Counted from the stretch's first letter, positions 17,001 through 26,689 are shown. The stretch: DNA of 64,000 bases from Ruficoccus amylovorans (GCF_014230085.1 NZ_JACHVB010000012.1:248001-312000), one strand, 5' to 3'. Notes: generated by a model not told the origin, from the sequence alone. Numbers and translations: made by a program.

Positions 17001-17303
17001 TCAAGGCTTGAGGGTGTCGGGAGCGGCGGAGTCCTTACCCGCGACCTTGTGGTAGGTCCCAGTGAGTTTGTCCCGTTCGTAGCGCGTGAAGCCAGCCTTC
17101 TCCACGTTTTCGTTACTCAGCTTGTTCTGGGTCGAGCCGGGCGTGTACTTAGAGCCGAGATTGGGCGGAAGGTAAACGCGGCGAACCGGTTGGCCGGTGC
17201 GGGGGTGCTGGGTGAGCGGCGCGGCACTCATGGGCTGCTCGATCTCGAAGCGCTCACCGCTGCTGCCGTCGCCGGTTATGACTTCATAGACATAGATTGG
17301 CAT
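17001..17303 (-). CDS. FmdB-like small protein without zinc-ribbon cysteines
   Basis: 100 residues starting MPIYVYEV, the standard opening of FmdB/CxxC_CxxC zinc-ribbon proteins (usually MPIYEYxCxxCG). Here both expected CxxC pairs are absent and the protein contains no cysteine at all. The spacing phrase RFEIEQPMSAAPLTQHPRTG still follows the family outline, with HPRTG where CPxCG is expected. It is therefore a degenerate relative whose metal site is gone. Function unknown. It is encoded upstream of the giant SUMF1 gene on the same strand with a gap of about 95 bp. Confidence 0.65.
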   Translation of the reverse strand: MPIYVYEVITGDGSSGERFEIEQPMSAAPLTQHPRTGQPVRRVYLPPNLGSKYTPGSTQNKLSNENVEKAGFTRYERDKLTGTYHKVAGKDSAAPDTLKP

Positions 17304-17491
17304 GTCGGGAAAGATACTCGTTTCAGGGGAAATGGAAACATCGCATTTTTAAATGGGTATATTACCTTAACTTATTTAATACAACAAGATCCGTATGTAC
17401 TGATGGAAAGTTACCCTATTACCCGCGCGGAGAGACATTGGTGAAAGTGTAACCTTGTCAGTGTGAGTCGCTTGCCCTTAATAACCGGGCG
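17304..17491. promoter_or_regulatory. Divergent promoter region, AT-rich
   Basis: This 188-bp gap between the minus-strand FmdB-like gene and the plus-strand histidine kinase gene is clearly AT-rich around 17340-17400 (ATTTTTAAATGGGTATATTA, TTAACTTATTTAATAC) compared with the GC-rich genes. Divergent promoters are expected here, but I cannot pick a convincing -35/-10 pair. No hairpin with a T-run is visible. Confidence 0.4.
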
Positions 17492-20400
17492 ATGGGTGAG
17501 CCGACTAACGCCGCAAAAATGGCGAAAACCCCCTCTTTTGCGCAATGGCAGGTTTCGGGTGGACCGGTGCTCAATATGACTGTGCTGGTGTGGAAACTGA
17601 TCGCAGTCGCAGCGTTTTACCTTGTGCTGGCTGAGATCGGAAGCCAGATGGCGCTGCGGGCGCTCGATGGGTATGTCAACCTGCTTTGGCCGGCGTCGGG
17701 CCTCGCTGTGGCCATTCTGATGAGGGGTGGCCTGAAGTATATTCTGAGCGTCTTCGCCGGTTACGTGCTATGGTCCTTATGGCTTCGCGAGCAGCCGGCT
17801 GCCTATGCCATATCCCTGGGAGCGGTCTATGCGGTGACTTCCGCTTTCGGGGCCTTGGTCCTGCGTCGGGCGCTGCGAGATGACTATTCGTTGGAGAACA
17901 TTCGCGGGGTATTTCTCTTCATCCTTGGAGGACCGTTGCTGGTCGGCCTGCTTAGTGCCTCCCTCAGCGCGGCGGTGATTTGCGCGCTGGTGGACACCGT
18001 GCCGTGGAGGGATTACAGCCGCCTGTGGAGTCCCTGGTTTTTGGGGGAAGGACTGGGCATCCTGGTGGTGACGCCGTTTCTGCTCGTATGGACTTCCCGT
18101 ACAAAGATCAACTGGAGTAACCGGCAGTTTGCCGAGGTCGGAGTCTGGATCGGTGTGCTCTCGTTCTTCGGCATTGTGATTTTTGGAAACTGGGCACCGA
18201 CGGATACCCTGCGTTACCCGCTCGAACTGGTGCTTTTCCCCATCATGGCCTGGGGGGCGATCCGCTTCGGGCAGCGGGGGGCCACCACCGGCATCGTTCT
18301 GCTCTCGATCATGGCGATGTGGGAACTGCTCCAGGTCTTTGGCCCGGAAAAGAAGTACATCAGCCAAAGCCCCGAGTTTCTATGGGTCTTTGTGGGGGTC
18401 ATCAGTTGCACGAGCTATTTCCTGGCCGCGGTGCTGACTGAGCTGCGCCGCCGGGAGGAAGTCAGTCGCCTGAATGAAATCCGCCTGCGCGGGTTCATCG
18501 ACGCGCTGCCCGACATTGCCTTTGTGGTGACGGCGAAGGGGCGTTATCTGGAAATTTTCTCGCGTGAAAACAGCCCGCTCGGGCGCAGGGCGGAGGGGCT
18601 CAAGGGGCGTACTTTCAGCGAATCCTGGCCCCAGGTGCAAGCGCGTGAGTTTCAGGCGGCGGTGGACCTTTGCCTGGAAAAACGCGACCAGATTTCGCTG
18701 GAGTACTCGCTTGAGGTTGCCGGTTCGCCCTATTGGTTTGAGGGGCGTATTGCCCCCATCACGGGTGATCAAGGCGAGGAGGATCAGGTTATCTGGGTGG
18801 CTTACGACATCACCGAGCGAAAACGGACCGAAGCCGCTCTCGTGCAGAGAGACCAACTCCTGCAAGGGGTGTCTCGGGCGAGTTCGCTGCTGCTGGGAGT
18901 CCGCGATATGAGCGAAGCTGTTGAGCGGGCCTTGCGCGCCATCGGTGAGCATGCCCAGGTCGATCGCGTGACGATCTTCGAAAACCGCTTCGACATGGAC
19001 GGCAACCAGATACGTCCCGAAAGGTGCTACGGCTGGGCTCGCCCGGGCTTTGAGCTCGACCCGGAGCGGATCAATGCCGACTGCTGGCAGGGGGAACGCC
19101 GGGACTGGTATGACCGGATGGCCGCGCATGGTGTGGTCCAGGGCGTGGTGCGGGAAATGTCGCCCAACTTGCGCCGCTGCTATGAAGACCTGGGGGTGGT
19201 CACCATTCTGATGACGCCGATCCATGTCGAAAGCTACTTCTGGGGGGTGATGGTGATCGCCGATTGCGGTCGGGAGCGCCATTGGGAGGAAGGCGAAACG
19301 GCGGCTATTCAGTTGGCGGCGGCTGGCATTGGGGCGTTTTTCGTCAACCGCCAGGTCGAGGAACAGCTTCGCCATGCCAAGGAAAATGCTGACCGTGCCA
19401 ATATGGCCAAGGGCGAGTTCCTCGCGATGATGAGCCACGAGATCCGTACCCCGATGAACGCGATCCTGGGCTTTGCCGACCTGCTGGCACAGACAGCGCT
19501 GGACCCTGCGCAGATGGAGTCGCTGTCCGTGATCGACCGCAGCGGCAAGGCCCTGCTGGAGCTGATTAACAACATCCTCGACTACTCGAAGATCGAGTCC
19601 CGCGGGATCGAACTCGAATACATTCCTTTCAACCTGGAAACAACCATCGTCGAGTCGCTGGAACTGGTGCTGGTCAAAGCCCGCGAGAAAGGCATCAAGG
19701 TCAACTACACGCTGAGTGGGGCCGAGTCCTACGACTACGTGGGCGATCCGCACCGGCTCAAGCAAATCATTCTCAACCTGGTCAATAACGCGGTCAAGTT
19801 TACCCAGAAAGGACAAGTCGAGGTAAACGTGCGCGTGCACTCTACGCCTGCCAGCGACCGCGAGCGGGTCTATGTCGAGGTGGCGGATTCGGGCATCGGC
19901 ATCGCTCCGTCAAAGCTGGACCGGCTTTTCCAGCCTTTTTCGCAGGTGGATTCATCCACGACACGCAAATATGGCGGAACCGGGCTTGGGCTGGTCATTT
20001 GCAAGCGACTGGTCGAGAAAATGGGCGGGGACATCCAAGTCACGAGCGAGGTGGGAAAGGGGTCGGTCTTTTCCTTTGATTTTGAGCTCACCCGCTCAGG
20101 GGACCCGGTATTGTCGCGCCCAAACATCGGCAAGACCGTTTTGACGGAAGATTTCGCTCATGACCATCCCTTGTCGGTTCTTGTCGTTGAGGACGATCCA
20201 ATCAACCGCAAGCTCGTTCAGGAAATCCTCGCGCGGCTCGGCTACACGCCGGATATGGCGGAGGACGAGTCCGAGGCCTCACGGCTGCTGCGCAAAAACA
20301 GCTACGACATCGTGCTGATGGACATCCAGCTTCCCGGTCGGAGCGGGCTGGAGATCACGCGGCGTCTGCGCTCGGGCGAGTACGGAAAAGCCCGGCAGGA

Positions 20401-20572
20401 TATTTACGTGTTGGCGGTGACCGCGTTCGCGCTGGCCGAGGATCGCCGCAAGTGCCTTGATGCCGGCTGCAACGACTACATGGCCAAGCCGCTATCCATC
20501 GTCCAGCTCAAGGACACGCTTCTATACGTGTACAAACTGGGCAGCACCCGCAGACTGCATCCGGATTTGTAG
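17492..20572 (+). CDS. MASE1 hybrid sensor histidine kinase with PAS, GAF and receiver domains
   Basis: 1026 residues. The N-terminal MASE1 domain (about 30-320) has about eight hydrophobic spans and the phrase [17 protein letters not shown] domain follows (about 325-445, [14 protein letters not shown]), then a GAF domain (about 455-620). The HisKA phospho-acceptor box [15 protein letters not shown] sits at about 647 (His 649), and the ATPase has [25 protein letters not shown] and [10 protein letters not shown]. The C-terminal receiver has the acidic pair VVEDDP and acceptor Asp near 944 in [10 protein letters not shown], plus the K of MAKPLS. It is a membrane sensor that passes phosphate internally. 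No partner regulator is adjacent. The signal is unknown. Confidence 0.92.
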   Translation: MGEPTNAAKMAKTPSFAQWQVSGGPVLNMTVLVWKLIAVAAFYLVLAEIGSQMALRALDGYVNLLWPASGLAVAILMRGGLKYILSVFAGYVLWSLWLREQPAAYAISLGAVYAVTSAFGALVLRRALRDDYSLENIRGVFLFILGGPLLVGLLSASLSAAVICALVDTVPWRDYSRLWSPWFLGEGLGILVVTPFLLVWTSRTKINWSNRQFAEVGVWIGVLSFFGIVIFGNWAPTDTLRYPLELVLFPIMAWGAIRFGQRGATTGIVLLSIMAMWELLQVFGPEKKYISQSPEFLWVFVGVISCTSYFLAAVLTELRRREEVSRLNEIRLRGFIDALPDIAFVVTAKGRYLEIFSRENSPLGRRAEGLKGRTFSESWPQVQAREFQAAVDLCLEKRDQISLEYSLEVAGSPYWFEGRIAPITGDQGEEDQVIWVAYDITERKRTEAALVQRDQLLQGVSRASSLLLGVRDMSEAVERALRAIGEHAQVDRVTIFENRFDMDGNQIRPERCYGWARPGFELDPERINADCWQGERRDWYDRMAAHGVVQGVVREMSPNLRRCYEDLGVVTILMTPIHVESYFWGVMVIADCGRERHWEEGETAAIQLAAAGIGAFFVNRQVEEQLRHAKENADRANMAKGEFLAMMSHEIRTPMNAILGFADLLAQTALDPAQMESLSVIDRSGKALLELINNILDYSKIESRGIELEYIPFNLETTIVESLELVLVKAREKGIKVNYTLSGAESYDYVGDPHRLKQIILNLVNNAVKFTQKGQVEVNVRVHSTPASDRERVYVEVADSGIGIAPSKLDRLFQPFSQVDSSTTRKYGGTGLGLVICKRLVEKMGGDIQVTSEVGKGSVFSFDFELTRSGDPVLSRPNIGKTVLTEDFAHDHPLSVLVVEDDPINRKLVQEILARLGYTPDMAEDESEASRLLRKNSYDIVLMDIQLPGRSGLEITRRLRSGEYGKARQDIYVLAVTAFALAEDRRKCLDAGCNDYMAKPLSIVQLKDTLLYVYKLGSTRRLHPDL

Positions 20573-20587
20573 TGGGTTTCGGATACA

Positions 20588-20694
20588 AATGGCGGAATGG
20601 CTAAATGGTTAAAATGGCTAATTGTTGTTTTCCCCGTTCCGCATCCAACAATTAACAATTGGCCATTTAACCATTTAAAAGTTGTGGCTACAGT
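20588..20694. repeat. AAATGGCT-word inverted-arm element between convergent genes
   Basis: The left arm (about 20590-20625, words ATGGCTAA, ATGGTTAA, ATGGCTAA then TTGTTGTTTTCC) faces the right arm (about 20645-20690, CCAACAATTAACAATTGGCC, ATTTAACCATTT). Arms pair in inverted orientation around about 20 bp. It fills the gap between the histidine kinase and def stop codons. The copy at 34739-34830 is homologous across the whole core, including TTGTTGTTTTCC and CAATTAACAAT. Confidence 0.75.
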
Positions 20695-20709
20695 GTTTCT
20701 TAAGCCTCT

Positions 20710-21285
20710 CTAATTCTGAGACTTGAGAAAATCTCGGGTGTCGCGGCGCAGGCGGCGGATTTTCGACTCCAGCGGACGCAGAACACGAGGGTTCATTCGG
20801 TCGATGAAGAGCACGCCCTGAGTGTGGTCGTATTCGTGCTGAATGATCCGGGCGAAAAGCCCGTCGCAAACGATCTCGTGCGGGTTTCCGTCGAGGTCCT
20901 GAAAACGCATGCGCAGGCGGGTGGGGCGCTCGACCTTGCCGCGAATGCCGGGGAAGGACAGGCAGCCCTCCTCGTAAGGTGCTTCCTCGCCGGAGAGGGT
21001 CAGCTCGGCGTTGATCACAGCCAGGGGCATGATGAGGTCCAGCGGCGGGTGCTTGCCGTCGTAGAGGTAGTCGGGATCGTCTTGATCCTCATAGACGGGG
21101 ACCTCCATGACAAACATCTGAATGGCTTTGCCGATCTGCTGGGCAGCCAGGCCGATGCCTTCGGCTTCGCGCATGGTTTCAACCATGTCGTCGGCGAGCT
21201 TGCGCAACTCGTCGTTGAACTCCGTCACCGGCGCGCCCTTTTCCTTCAGGACCGGCTCTCCGTACTGGGTGATGCGTAACAGCAT
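20710..21285 (-). CDS. def: Peptide deformylase
   Basis: 191 residues. It removes the formyl group from the N-terminal Met of nascent proteins. All three family motifs are present: GIGLAAQQIG (GxGxAAxQ), EEGCLSFPG (EGCLS, metal-binding Cys) and QHEYDHTQGVLF (HExxH, two metal His plus catalytic Glu). An insertion (YEDQDDPDYLYDGKHPPLD) lies between motifs 1 and 2, as in some type I enzymes. It lies downstream of gatB on the same strand, so it may share the translation-related cluster, separated by about 150 bp. Confidence 0.95.
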   Translation of the reverse strand: MLLRITQYGEPVLKEKGAPVTEFNDELRKLADDMVETMREAEGIGLAAQQIGKAIQMFVMEVPVYEDQDDPDYLYDGKHPPLDLIMPLAVINAELTLSGEEAPYEEGCLSFPGIRGKVERPTRLRMRFQDLDGNPHEIVCDGLFARIIQHEYDHTQGVLFIDRMNPRVLRPLESKIRRLRRDTRDFLKSQN

Positions 21286-21346
21286 TAGACCGACAAGTTA
21301 AACGACCTCCCGCGCCGATGGGAACCCGAAAATGCCCTCTGGCGGC

Positions 21347-21436
21347 CCTGGTGTAGCGTTAGCCAAGTTCTTGCTATGTTTTTTGAGGGCTATGCACCCC
21401 CAACTTATGACAGGAACTAAGCGAAGACCACACTAG
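21347..21436. repeat. GTTAGCYAAGTTCTT element ending at the gatB stop codon
   Basis: The left end is CCTGGTG then GTTAGCCAAGTTCTT (21355-21370); the right end is CAGGAACTAAGCGAAG then ACACTAG (to 21436). The two ends are inverted relative to each other (GTTAGCYAAGTTC against GAACTAAGC). The gatB stop codon (CTA on the plus strand, 21433-21435) is inside the terminal ACACTAG. A second copy with the same ends and stop-codon relation lies at 28771-28924. Confidence 0.65.
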
Positions 21437-22902
21437 CCGAGAACCTTGGCGAGCATTTCCTGAATTTTGCGCGGGTCGGCCTTGCCCTGAGTTGCCTTCA
21501 TGATGGGGCCGATGAGGGAGTTGATGGCCTTGGTGTTGCCCTCCTTGAACTGGGAAATGGCCTTCTCGTGCTTGGGGTCGGCGGCGACTTCGCGCACGAT
21601 GGACTCCAGTTCGCCGTCGTCGTTGTGGGCCTGGAGGCCCTTTTCTTCGACGAGAGTGCTGGGCATCTTGCCGGTGGCGTACATCTCGGTAAAAATCGTC
21701 TGCGCGATCTGCTTGGTAATGACACCGTCCTCGACAAGCAAGGTCAGCTCGGCGATGTGGGCCGGGGCCAGCTTGCACTCGGAGAGGGGTAGACGGCCTT
21801 CTTCCTCGCCGCCGGAGAGTTCGCGCAACAGGTCGTTGGCGATGAGATTGGCCACGGCCTTCGGGGCGACCTTGCCGCCAGTGTCTTCAAGGGCTTCCTC
21901 GAAAAAGTCGGCCAGCTCCTTGTCCGGGCACAGCACAGACGTGAGTGTGTAGGGCAGGTCGAGCGTTTCCATGAAGCGCCGCTGCCGGTCGAAGGGCAGC
22001 TCGGGCAGCTCCTTGGCGAGGACCTTCAATTGTTCCTTGCCGATGGAGACGGGCATCAGGTCGGGCTCGGGGAAATAGCGGTAGTCGTGGGACTCCTCCT
22101 TGTCGCGCATCTTGGTCGTGACCTGCGTGCTCGGGTCCCAGCGGCGCGTCTGCTGGTGGATGGCCTCGCCGGAGGTGACGGCGTGGATCTGGCGTTTGAT
22201 CTCGTAGGCGACAGCGTTGCGCACGCCCGAGATGGTGTTCATATTTTTCAGCTCGACCTTGACGCCCAGCTCCTTCTGGCCCTTGGGGCGCACGGAAATG
22301 TTGGCGTCGCAGCGCATCTGGCCCTTTTCCATGTCGCAGTCGGAGAGACCGGCGGCGAGGATGTTATTGCGCAGCGCGGTGAGGAAGGCGAAGACCTCGT
22401 CGGCATTGTGCATGTCTGGCTCGGTCACGATCTCGCACAGCGGGGCTCCGGCGCGGTTGTAGTCCACGAGGCTGTCGTTGGCGAAGTGGGTGAGCTTGCC
22501 CACGTCTTCCTCCAGATGGATGCGCGTGAGCTGCACCATGCGGTGCTCACCCATGACATTGCGCGAAGCCCCGAGCATTTCGATCTCGACCTCGCCGCCC
22601 TCGCAGATGGGCTGGTCGTACTGGGAGAGCTGGTAGTTCTTCGGGCTGTCCGGATAGAAGTAGTTTTTGCGGTCCCACTTGCAGCGCTCGGCGATCTTGC
22701 ACTTGCACAGCAGGCCCAGCAGGACGGTCTTGCGGACGGCCTCCTTGTTCATGACCGGGAGCACGCCGGGCAGGGCGAGCACGACGGGGTCGGTCAGGGT
22801 GTTCGGCTCGGCCCCGTAGTGGTACGGCGCGCGCGTGAACATTTTTGATTTCGTCTTGAGCTGGACGTGGACTTCCAGCCCGATGTCTGCGGTGAATTCC
22901 AT
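21433..22902 (-). CDS. gatB: Asp/Glu-tRNA(Asn/Gln) amidotransferase subunit B
   Basis: 489 residues, normal for GatB. It activates Glu-tRNA(Gln) or Asp-tRNA(Asn) for transamidation within the GatCAB complex. The signature stretches are GLEVHVQLKTKSKMF at the N-terminus, YFYPDSPKNYQLSQYDQPI, EDVGKLTH, RAGAPLCEIVTEPD and DYRYFPEPDL. The C-terminal YqeY-like domain ends FKEGNTKAINSLIGPIMKAT. It follows gatA on the same strand; the gap is filled by an inverted-arm repeat (22905-23028). Genes for all three subunits are clustered, so the organism probably makes Gln-tRNA and/or Asn-tRNA indirectly. Confidence 0.96.
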   Translation of the reverse strand: MEFTADIGLEVHVQLKTKSKMFTRAPYHYGAEPNTLTDPVVLALPGVLPVMNKEAVRKTVLLGLLCKCKIAERCKWDRKNYFYPDSPKNYQLSQYDQPICEGGEVEIEMLGASRNVMGEHRMVQLTRIHLEEDVGKLTHFANDSLVDYNRAGAPLCEIVTEPDMHNADEVFAFLTALRNNILAAGLSDCDMEKGQMRCDANISVRPKGQKELGVKVELKNMNTISGVRNAVAYEIKRQIHAVTSGEAIHQQTRRWDPSTQVTTKMRDKEESHDYRYFPEPDLMPVSIGKEQLKVLAKELPELPFDRQRRFMETLDLPYTLTSVLCPDKELADFFEEALEDTGGKVAPKAVANLIANDLLRELSGGEEEGRLPLSECKLAPAHIAELTLLVEDGVITKQIAQTIFTEMYATGKMPSTLVEEKGLQAHNDDGELESIVREVAADPKHEKAISQFKEGNTKAINSLIGPIMKATQGKADPRKIQEMLAKVLG

Positions 22903-22904
22903 GA

Positions 22905-23028
22905 TGCTAAATGGTTAAATGGCTAAAGGGCTGAATGGTTGTGAGTGCTAAATGGCTGATTGTTGACGATGGCGCTTGTTTTTTCGGTAACTAATCGAGC
23001 AGCCCTTTAGCATTTAACCATTTCTATT
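22905..23028. repeat. AAATGGCT-word inverted-arm element between gatA and gatB
   Basis: The left arm begins directly next to the gatB ATG (GATGCTAAATGGTTAAATGG, then GCTAAAGGGCTGAATGG and GCTAAATGGCTGATTGTTG). The inverted right arm (CCCTTTAGCATTTAACCATT) abuts the gatA stop. The spacer has TTTTTTCGGTAACTAATCG. On the mRNA the gatB leader therefore consists of CCATTTAGC-type words and contains no Shine-Dalgarno sequence. Confidence 0.75.
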
Positions 23029-24489
23029 CTACAGTTCCGCGACGGCGTCCTTCCACTCGTGGGCCTGTTCGTAGCGGTGGGCGACCGCGAGCAGTTCGTC
23101 TTCGGCGAAGGGCTTGCCGATCAATTGCAGGCCGATGGGCAGCTTGCCGGAGGTGAAACCGCAGGGGACGGAGATGCCCGGCAGGCCGGCGAGGTTGACG
23201 TTGATGGTGTAGATGTCGTTCAGGTACATGGCGAGCGGGTCTGCCTTTTCGCCGCGCTTGAAGGACGGGGTCGGGGTGGTCGGGGTGAGGATGGTGTCCA
23301 CCGACTCGAAGACCTGCATGAACTCCTCGCGGATGAGGGTGCGGATCTTCTGGGCGCGCAGGTAGTAGGCGTCGTAGTAGCCGCTGGAGAGCACGTAGGT
23401 GCCCAGGATAATGCGGCGCTTGACCTCGGGGCCGAAGCCCTCGGCGCGGCTCTTGAAGTACAGGTCAACGGCGTCCTTGGCGTTCTTCGAGCGGTGGGTG
23501 TAGCGGATGCCGTCGTAGCGGGCGAGGTTGGACGAGGCCTCGGCGGTGGCCAGGATGTAGTAGGTCGGGATGGCGTACTCGGTCATCGGGAGCGAGACCT
23601 CCTTCACCGTGTGGCCGTCTTTTTCGTAAAAGGCGATGGCGTCCTCGACGGCGGCCTTGATCTCGGGGTCCAGCCCCTCGGCGAAGCACTCCTTGGGCAC
23701 GCCGATGGTCCACGGGCCTTCCTTCTCGGTGAGGGCGGCGCGGTAGTCGGGGAGCTTGGTTTTATAGGAAGTGGAGTCGCGACGGTCGTGCCCGGCGATG
23801 GCCTGAAGCAGGAGCGCGGCGTCCTCGACCGTGCGGGCGAACGGCCCGATCTGGTCCAGCGAGGAGGCGAAGGCGGCCAGCCCGTAGCGCGAGACGAGTC
23901 CGTAGGTGGGCTTGAGGCCGACCACGCCGCAGAAGGCCGCCGGTTGGCGGATGGAGCCGCCGGTGTCCGAGCCGATGGACAGCGGGGCCTCCAGCGCGGC
24001 CACGCAGGCGGCGCTGCCCCCGGAGCTGCCGCCGGGCACGCAGTCGAGGTTCCACGGGTTGGAACTGGTGTGAAAGGCGGAGTTTTCCGTGGACGAGCCC
24101 ATCGCGAATTCGTCCATGTTGAGCCGCCCCCACAGGACCGCGCCCTGGGCTTTTAAAAGCTCGGTCACGTGCGCGTCGTAGGGCGAGACGAAGTTCTCCA
24201 GCATGCGCGAGGAGCAGGTCAGGGGCTGGTCTTTGACCGCGAGGATGTCTTTGAGCGCGACGGGCACGCCGTCGAGTGGTCCGGCGGCGCCACCGGCGGC
24301 GCGGCGTTCGTCGCTGGCCTTGGCCTGAGCGAGTGTCCACTCGGCATCGCGCGAGTTGAAGGCCTTGACGCGGGCTTCCACCGCCTCGGCGCGGTCGATG
24401 AAGGCCTGGGCCACCTCGACGGCGGAGACGGCCTTGCTGGCGAGCGCCTGCGAAAGCTGGGCGGCGGTCTGATGGATGATGTCCGACAT
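23029..24489 (-). CDS. gatA: Asp/Glu-tRNA(Asn/Gln) amidotransferase subunit A
   Basis: 486 residues. GatA is the amidase-signature subunit that releases ammonia from glutamine for GatB. The Ser-cisSer-Lys triad context is visible: the lysine in [12 protein letters not shown], and [13 protein letters not shown] with [18 protein letters not shown] carrying the serines. Length and order are standard. Downstream lies gatB, upstream gatC at a distance of 286 bp, unusually wide for this operon and filled with repeat elements. Confidence 0.97.
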   Translation of the reverse strand: MSDIIHQTAAQLSQALASKAVSAVEVAQAFIDRAEAVEARVKAFNSRDAEWTLAQAKASDERRAAGGAAGPLDGVPVALKDILAVKDQPLTCSSRMLENFVSPYDAHVTELLKAQGAVLWGRLNMDEFAMGSSTENSAFHTSSNPWNLDCVPGGSSGGSAACVAALEAPLSIGSDTGGSIRQPAAFCGVVGLKPTYGLVSRYGLAAFASSLDQIGPFARTVEDAALLLQAIAGHDRRDSTSYKTKLPDYRAALTEKEGPWTIGVPKECFAEGLDPEIKAAVEDAIAFYEKDGHTVKEVSLPMTEYAIPTYYILATAEASSNLARYDGIRYTHRSKNAKDAVDLYFKSRAEGFGPEVKRRIILGTYVLSSGYYDAYYLRAQKIRTLIREEFMQVFESVDTILTPTTPTPSFKRGEKADPLAMYLNDIYTINVNLAGLPGISVPCGFTSGKLPIGLQLIGKPFAEDELLAVAHRYEQAHEWKDAVAEL

Positions 24490-24507
24490 GGGAAATAGAG
24501 GAATTTA

Positions 24508-24545
24508 ATATTTCACCGCAAAGACGCAGAGACGCAAAGGGCAAC
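24508..24545. repeat. CGCAAAGACGCAGAG-word arm in the gatA leader
   Basis: The stretch CACCGCAAAGACGCAGAGAC plus GCAAAGG is a single arm of the CACAAAGA word family, about 20 bp from the gatA ATG. On the mRNA it reads as TTTGCGTCTCTGCG words. No inverted partner is adjacent. Between it and the hairpin element at 24711 lies about 165 bp without recognisable coding sequence. Confidence 0.6.
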
Positions 24546-24656
24546 TGCGCTGGGTGGGAATGTGAAAACGTCAGTCTTCTGAAGAGTGGCTTACTGGGTT
24601 TAAAATCAAAATGGCTGAAGCGTTCATTTCTGCTTTTCGAAGTCTCGTTGCTCTGC

Positions 24657-24776
24657 GGGGTAGGAGCCTAGATGGTTTGACGACTGAGTGAGCGAGTCTT
24701 GTTTGGTGCACTGGGGTAGGAGCCTTTCTGGCTCCGTAGGGGCGAAGCCCCTCAATGCCACCGGGTGTAACCCGGT
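24657..24776 (-). repeat. Three-hairpin element abutting the gatC stop, plus a truncated copy
   Basis: Hairpins are GGAGCC/GGCTCC (24719-24724 with 24730-24735, loop TTTCT), AGGGGC/GCCCCT (24738-24743 with 24747-24752, loop GAA) and ACCGGGT/ACCCGGT (24760-24766 with 24770-24776). The last base pairs into the gatC stop codon (24776-24778). A truncated copy (GGGGTAGGAGCCT) lies at 24657-24669. Homologous elements follow the SUI1 gene, sufT and rpe, always at the stop codon and in the same orientation to the gene. There is no T-run, so it is not a standard terminator. Confidence 0.8.
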
Positions 24777-25069
24777 CAGGCGTCTTCGACGACTTTGGGG
24801 ACGACGATCTGGTTGTCGCGTTGGGCGGGGGCGTTGCGGAGGGCCTGCTCGACGGGGAGGGGTTGGCCCGGCTCGTCGTCGTCGAGGACGTTTTCGAGGG
24901 AAAAGGCGTGGGCCATCGGCTCGACGCCGGAGACGTCCACCTGGTTGAGCTTGTCCACATAGGCGAGAATGTCCTCCAACTGCGAGGTGAAGGTGCGCTT
25001 TTCCTCGTCGGTGAGGTCGATCCGCGCCAGGCGCGCTACGTATTCGATGTCTATCTTTTCAGACGGCAT
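24776..25069 (-). CDS. gatC: Asp/Glu-tRNA(Asn/Gln) amidotransferase subunit C
   Basis: 97 residues. GatC is the small stabilising subunit wrapping GatA and GatB. Typical phrases are IEYVARLARIDLTDEEKRTF, LEDILAYVDKLNQVDVSGVEPMAH and the late LRNAPAQRDNQIVVPKVVE. It is the first gene of gatC-gatA-gatB and lies next to the start-proximal gap of the anion transporter gene. The leader (GATGTTAGAACCACTGG before ATG) has no Shine-Dalgarno sequence. Confidence 0.95.
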   Translation of the reverse strand: MPSEKIDIEYVARLARIDLTDEEKRTFTSQLEDILAYVDKLNQVDVSGVEPMAHAFSLENVLDDDEPGQPLPVEQALRNAPAQRDNQIVVPKVVEDA

Positions 25070-25170
25070 CCAGTGGTTCTAACATCCCCCGGGCAGAGGT
25101 CACGGAGATTTTTCAGCCGTTTTTGCTCAGAAAAAAACACCTTCCGGGCACTGCCACGGTCGCTGTTGGC

Positions 25171-26436
25171 TCAAAAACCGGCCATGAACAAGATCCAGAC
25201 CGCGGCCAGAGCCATGCTGACGAGAGTGACGGGGATGCCCGCCTTGGCGAATTCGCCGAAGCTGATCTTGATCCCGCAGGCCGCCGCTTGCTCCACAACG
25301 ATGATCCCGGCCAGGCTGCCGAAGATGATCATGTTGCTGGAGAAGCCGGTCCCCAGGGCGAGGGCGGCCCCGAGAGCGTTGGCGGTCTCGCCGGGATGCA
25401 GGTAGGGGACCAGCAGCATGACGGTCGGGTTGTTGCCGACGATGTTGCTGAGCGTCCCGCCGACGATGAAGAGGGAAAAGGGGTGGTTCAGGTCGATCCC
25501 CGCCTCGCGCAGCCGGGCGAGGATTTCCTGCGGCAGTCCGGTGTTGGCAAAGGCGGCGTTGACCACGAACAGACCCATGATCAGGAGCAGCAGATTGCCG
25601 TCCACGTTTTTGAGCATGTCTTTGGAGGAGGTGCGGCGGCTGATCAGCAGCACGCCCGCTGCGGCCAACGCGATCAACTCACGCGGCCAGGGGCTGAAAA
25701 TAAACGCCACGATGACGCCGCTCGCCACGATGGCCCCCTTAATTGTTTCGCCCATGTCGAACTTCGGGGCCTCTTCGGCGGGAGCGGTGGGGATGTCCGT
25801 TTCGGCGGTTTTGGGGATGCTCCAGCGCTTGCGGTACATGAAGGCGACCACCGCCCACACCAGCGGCAGCGAGATCAACGCCGGGATGCCAGCCACTTTC
25901 AGGAAACCGTCGAAGGACAGTCCCAGACCCTGCGCGGCAATCATGTTTTGCGGGCTGCCGATGAGCGTCCCGGCCGAGCCGCTGTTGGCGGCGAAGCAGA
26001 AGGCCAGCAGGAAGGGCACGGGATTCAGCCCGCGGGCCAGGGTGAGCGAAACCAGCAGCGGAGTCATGGCGACGACGACCACGTCGTTGGTCAGCAACGA
26101 GGACAATCCGCCGCCGACGGCGATGAGCACGGCCAGCAGGATCGGGGGGCTGACAGGGAGGGCGGCTACGCGCTGAGCCGTCCAGGCGTAAAAGCCGGAC
26201 ACAGCGAAGGCGGCCGATACGACCATGAGTCCGAAGAGCATCCCGACCGTGCGGTAGTCGATGGCGTCCCAGGCGGCCTCGGAGGTGATGCTGCCCATCG
26301 TGAGCATGGCGAGCATGCCAACGATGGCCGCGCCCGTGCGGTCCACCTTGAACCCCGGCAGGGTGCCGAAGCCCATGGCCACATAGACGAGCAGAAAGAC
26401 AATGAGGGTCAGGTCCGTTTGGCCGGTGAGGTGCAT
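25171..26436 (-). CDS. SLC13/ArsB-type anion permease
   Basis: 421 residues, about 11-12 hydrophobic segments. Family phrases are TGAAIVGMLAMLTMGSIT, GGGLSSLLTNDVVVVAMTPL, and CFAANSGSAGTLIGSPQNM near residue 150-170, where ion-transporter (ArsB/NhaD/DASS) members carry their N/G/S-rich hairpin. The second half repeats the arrangement (GGTLSNIVGNNPTVMLLVPY, FSSNMIIFGSLAGIIVVEQA). The substrate (arsenite, dicarboxylate, sulfate or Na+/H+) cannot be told from this. It is divergent from the BCCT gene. Confidence 0.85.
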   Translation of the reverse strand: MHLTGQTDLTLIVFLLVYVAMGFGTLPGFKVDRTGAAIVGMLAMLTMGSITSEAAWDAIDYRTVGMLFGLMVVSAAFAVSGFYAWTAQRVAALPVSPPILLAVLIAVGGGLSSLLTNDVVVVAMTPLLVSLTLARGLNPVPFLLAFCFAANSGSAGTLIGSPQNMIAAQGLGLSFDGFLKVAGIPALISLPLVWAVVAFMYRKRWSIPKTAETDIPTAPAEEAPKFDMGETIKGAIVASGVIVAFIFSPWPRELIALAAAGVLLISRRTSSKDMLKNVDGNLLLLIMGLFVVNAAFANTGLPQEILARLREAGIDLNHPFSLFIVGGTLSNIVGNNPTVMLLVPYLHPGETANALGAALALGTGFSSNMIIFGSLAGIIVVEQAAACGIKISFGEFAKAGIPVTLVSMALAAVWILFMAGF

Positions 26437-26689
26437 GCGGGTGAAAAACTTTGATGGCCCGGCGTTTATGCCAGCCTATGATAGTGTTTTTCTTAATTCC
26501 TCCGGTGCCGGAGGTCACGGACAATTTTGATTTTAATTACGGCCAACGGTTTCTCTCGGGAGGGGCCGTTTGTCTGTCTGACGTATTCAAGAGTGGATAC
26601 TTCAGGCGTCGCAGATTGCTTTGAAGGCCTGTTTGCGACGGTCGGTGACGGTGCGTGGGGGAAAGTTCCCTTGTCAGTATTTTCCGTGG
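26437..26689. promoter_or_regulatory. Divergent control region between the two transporters
   Basis: This roughly 250-bp gap separates the anion permease (minus) and BCCT gene (plus), so it should hold both promoters. There is a small hairpin CTCCGGTGCCGGAG near 26499-26512 and an AT-rich patch GACAATTTTGATTTTAATTA at 26520-26539. I see no confident -35/-10 pair and no riboswitch. Confidence 0.4.
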
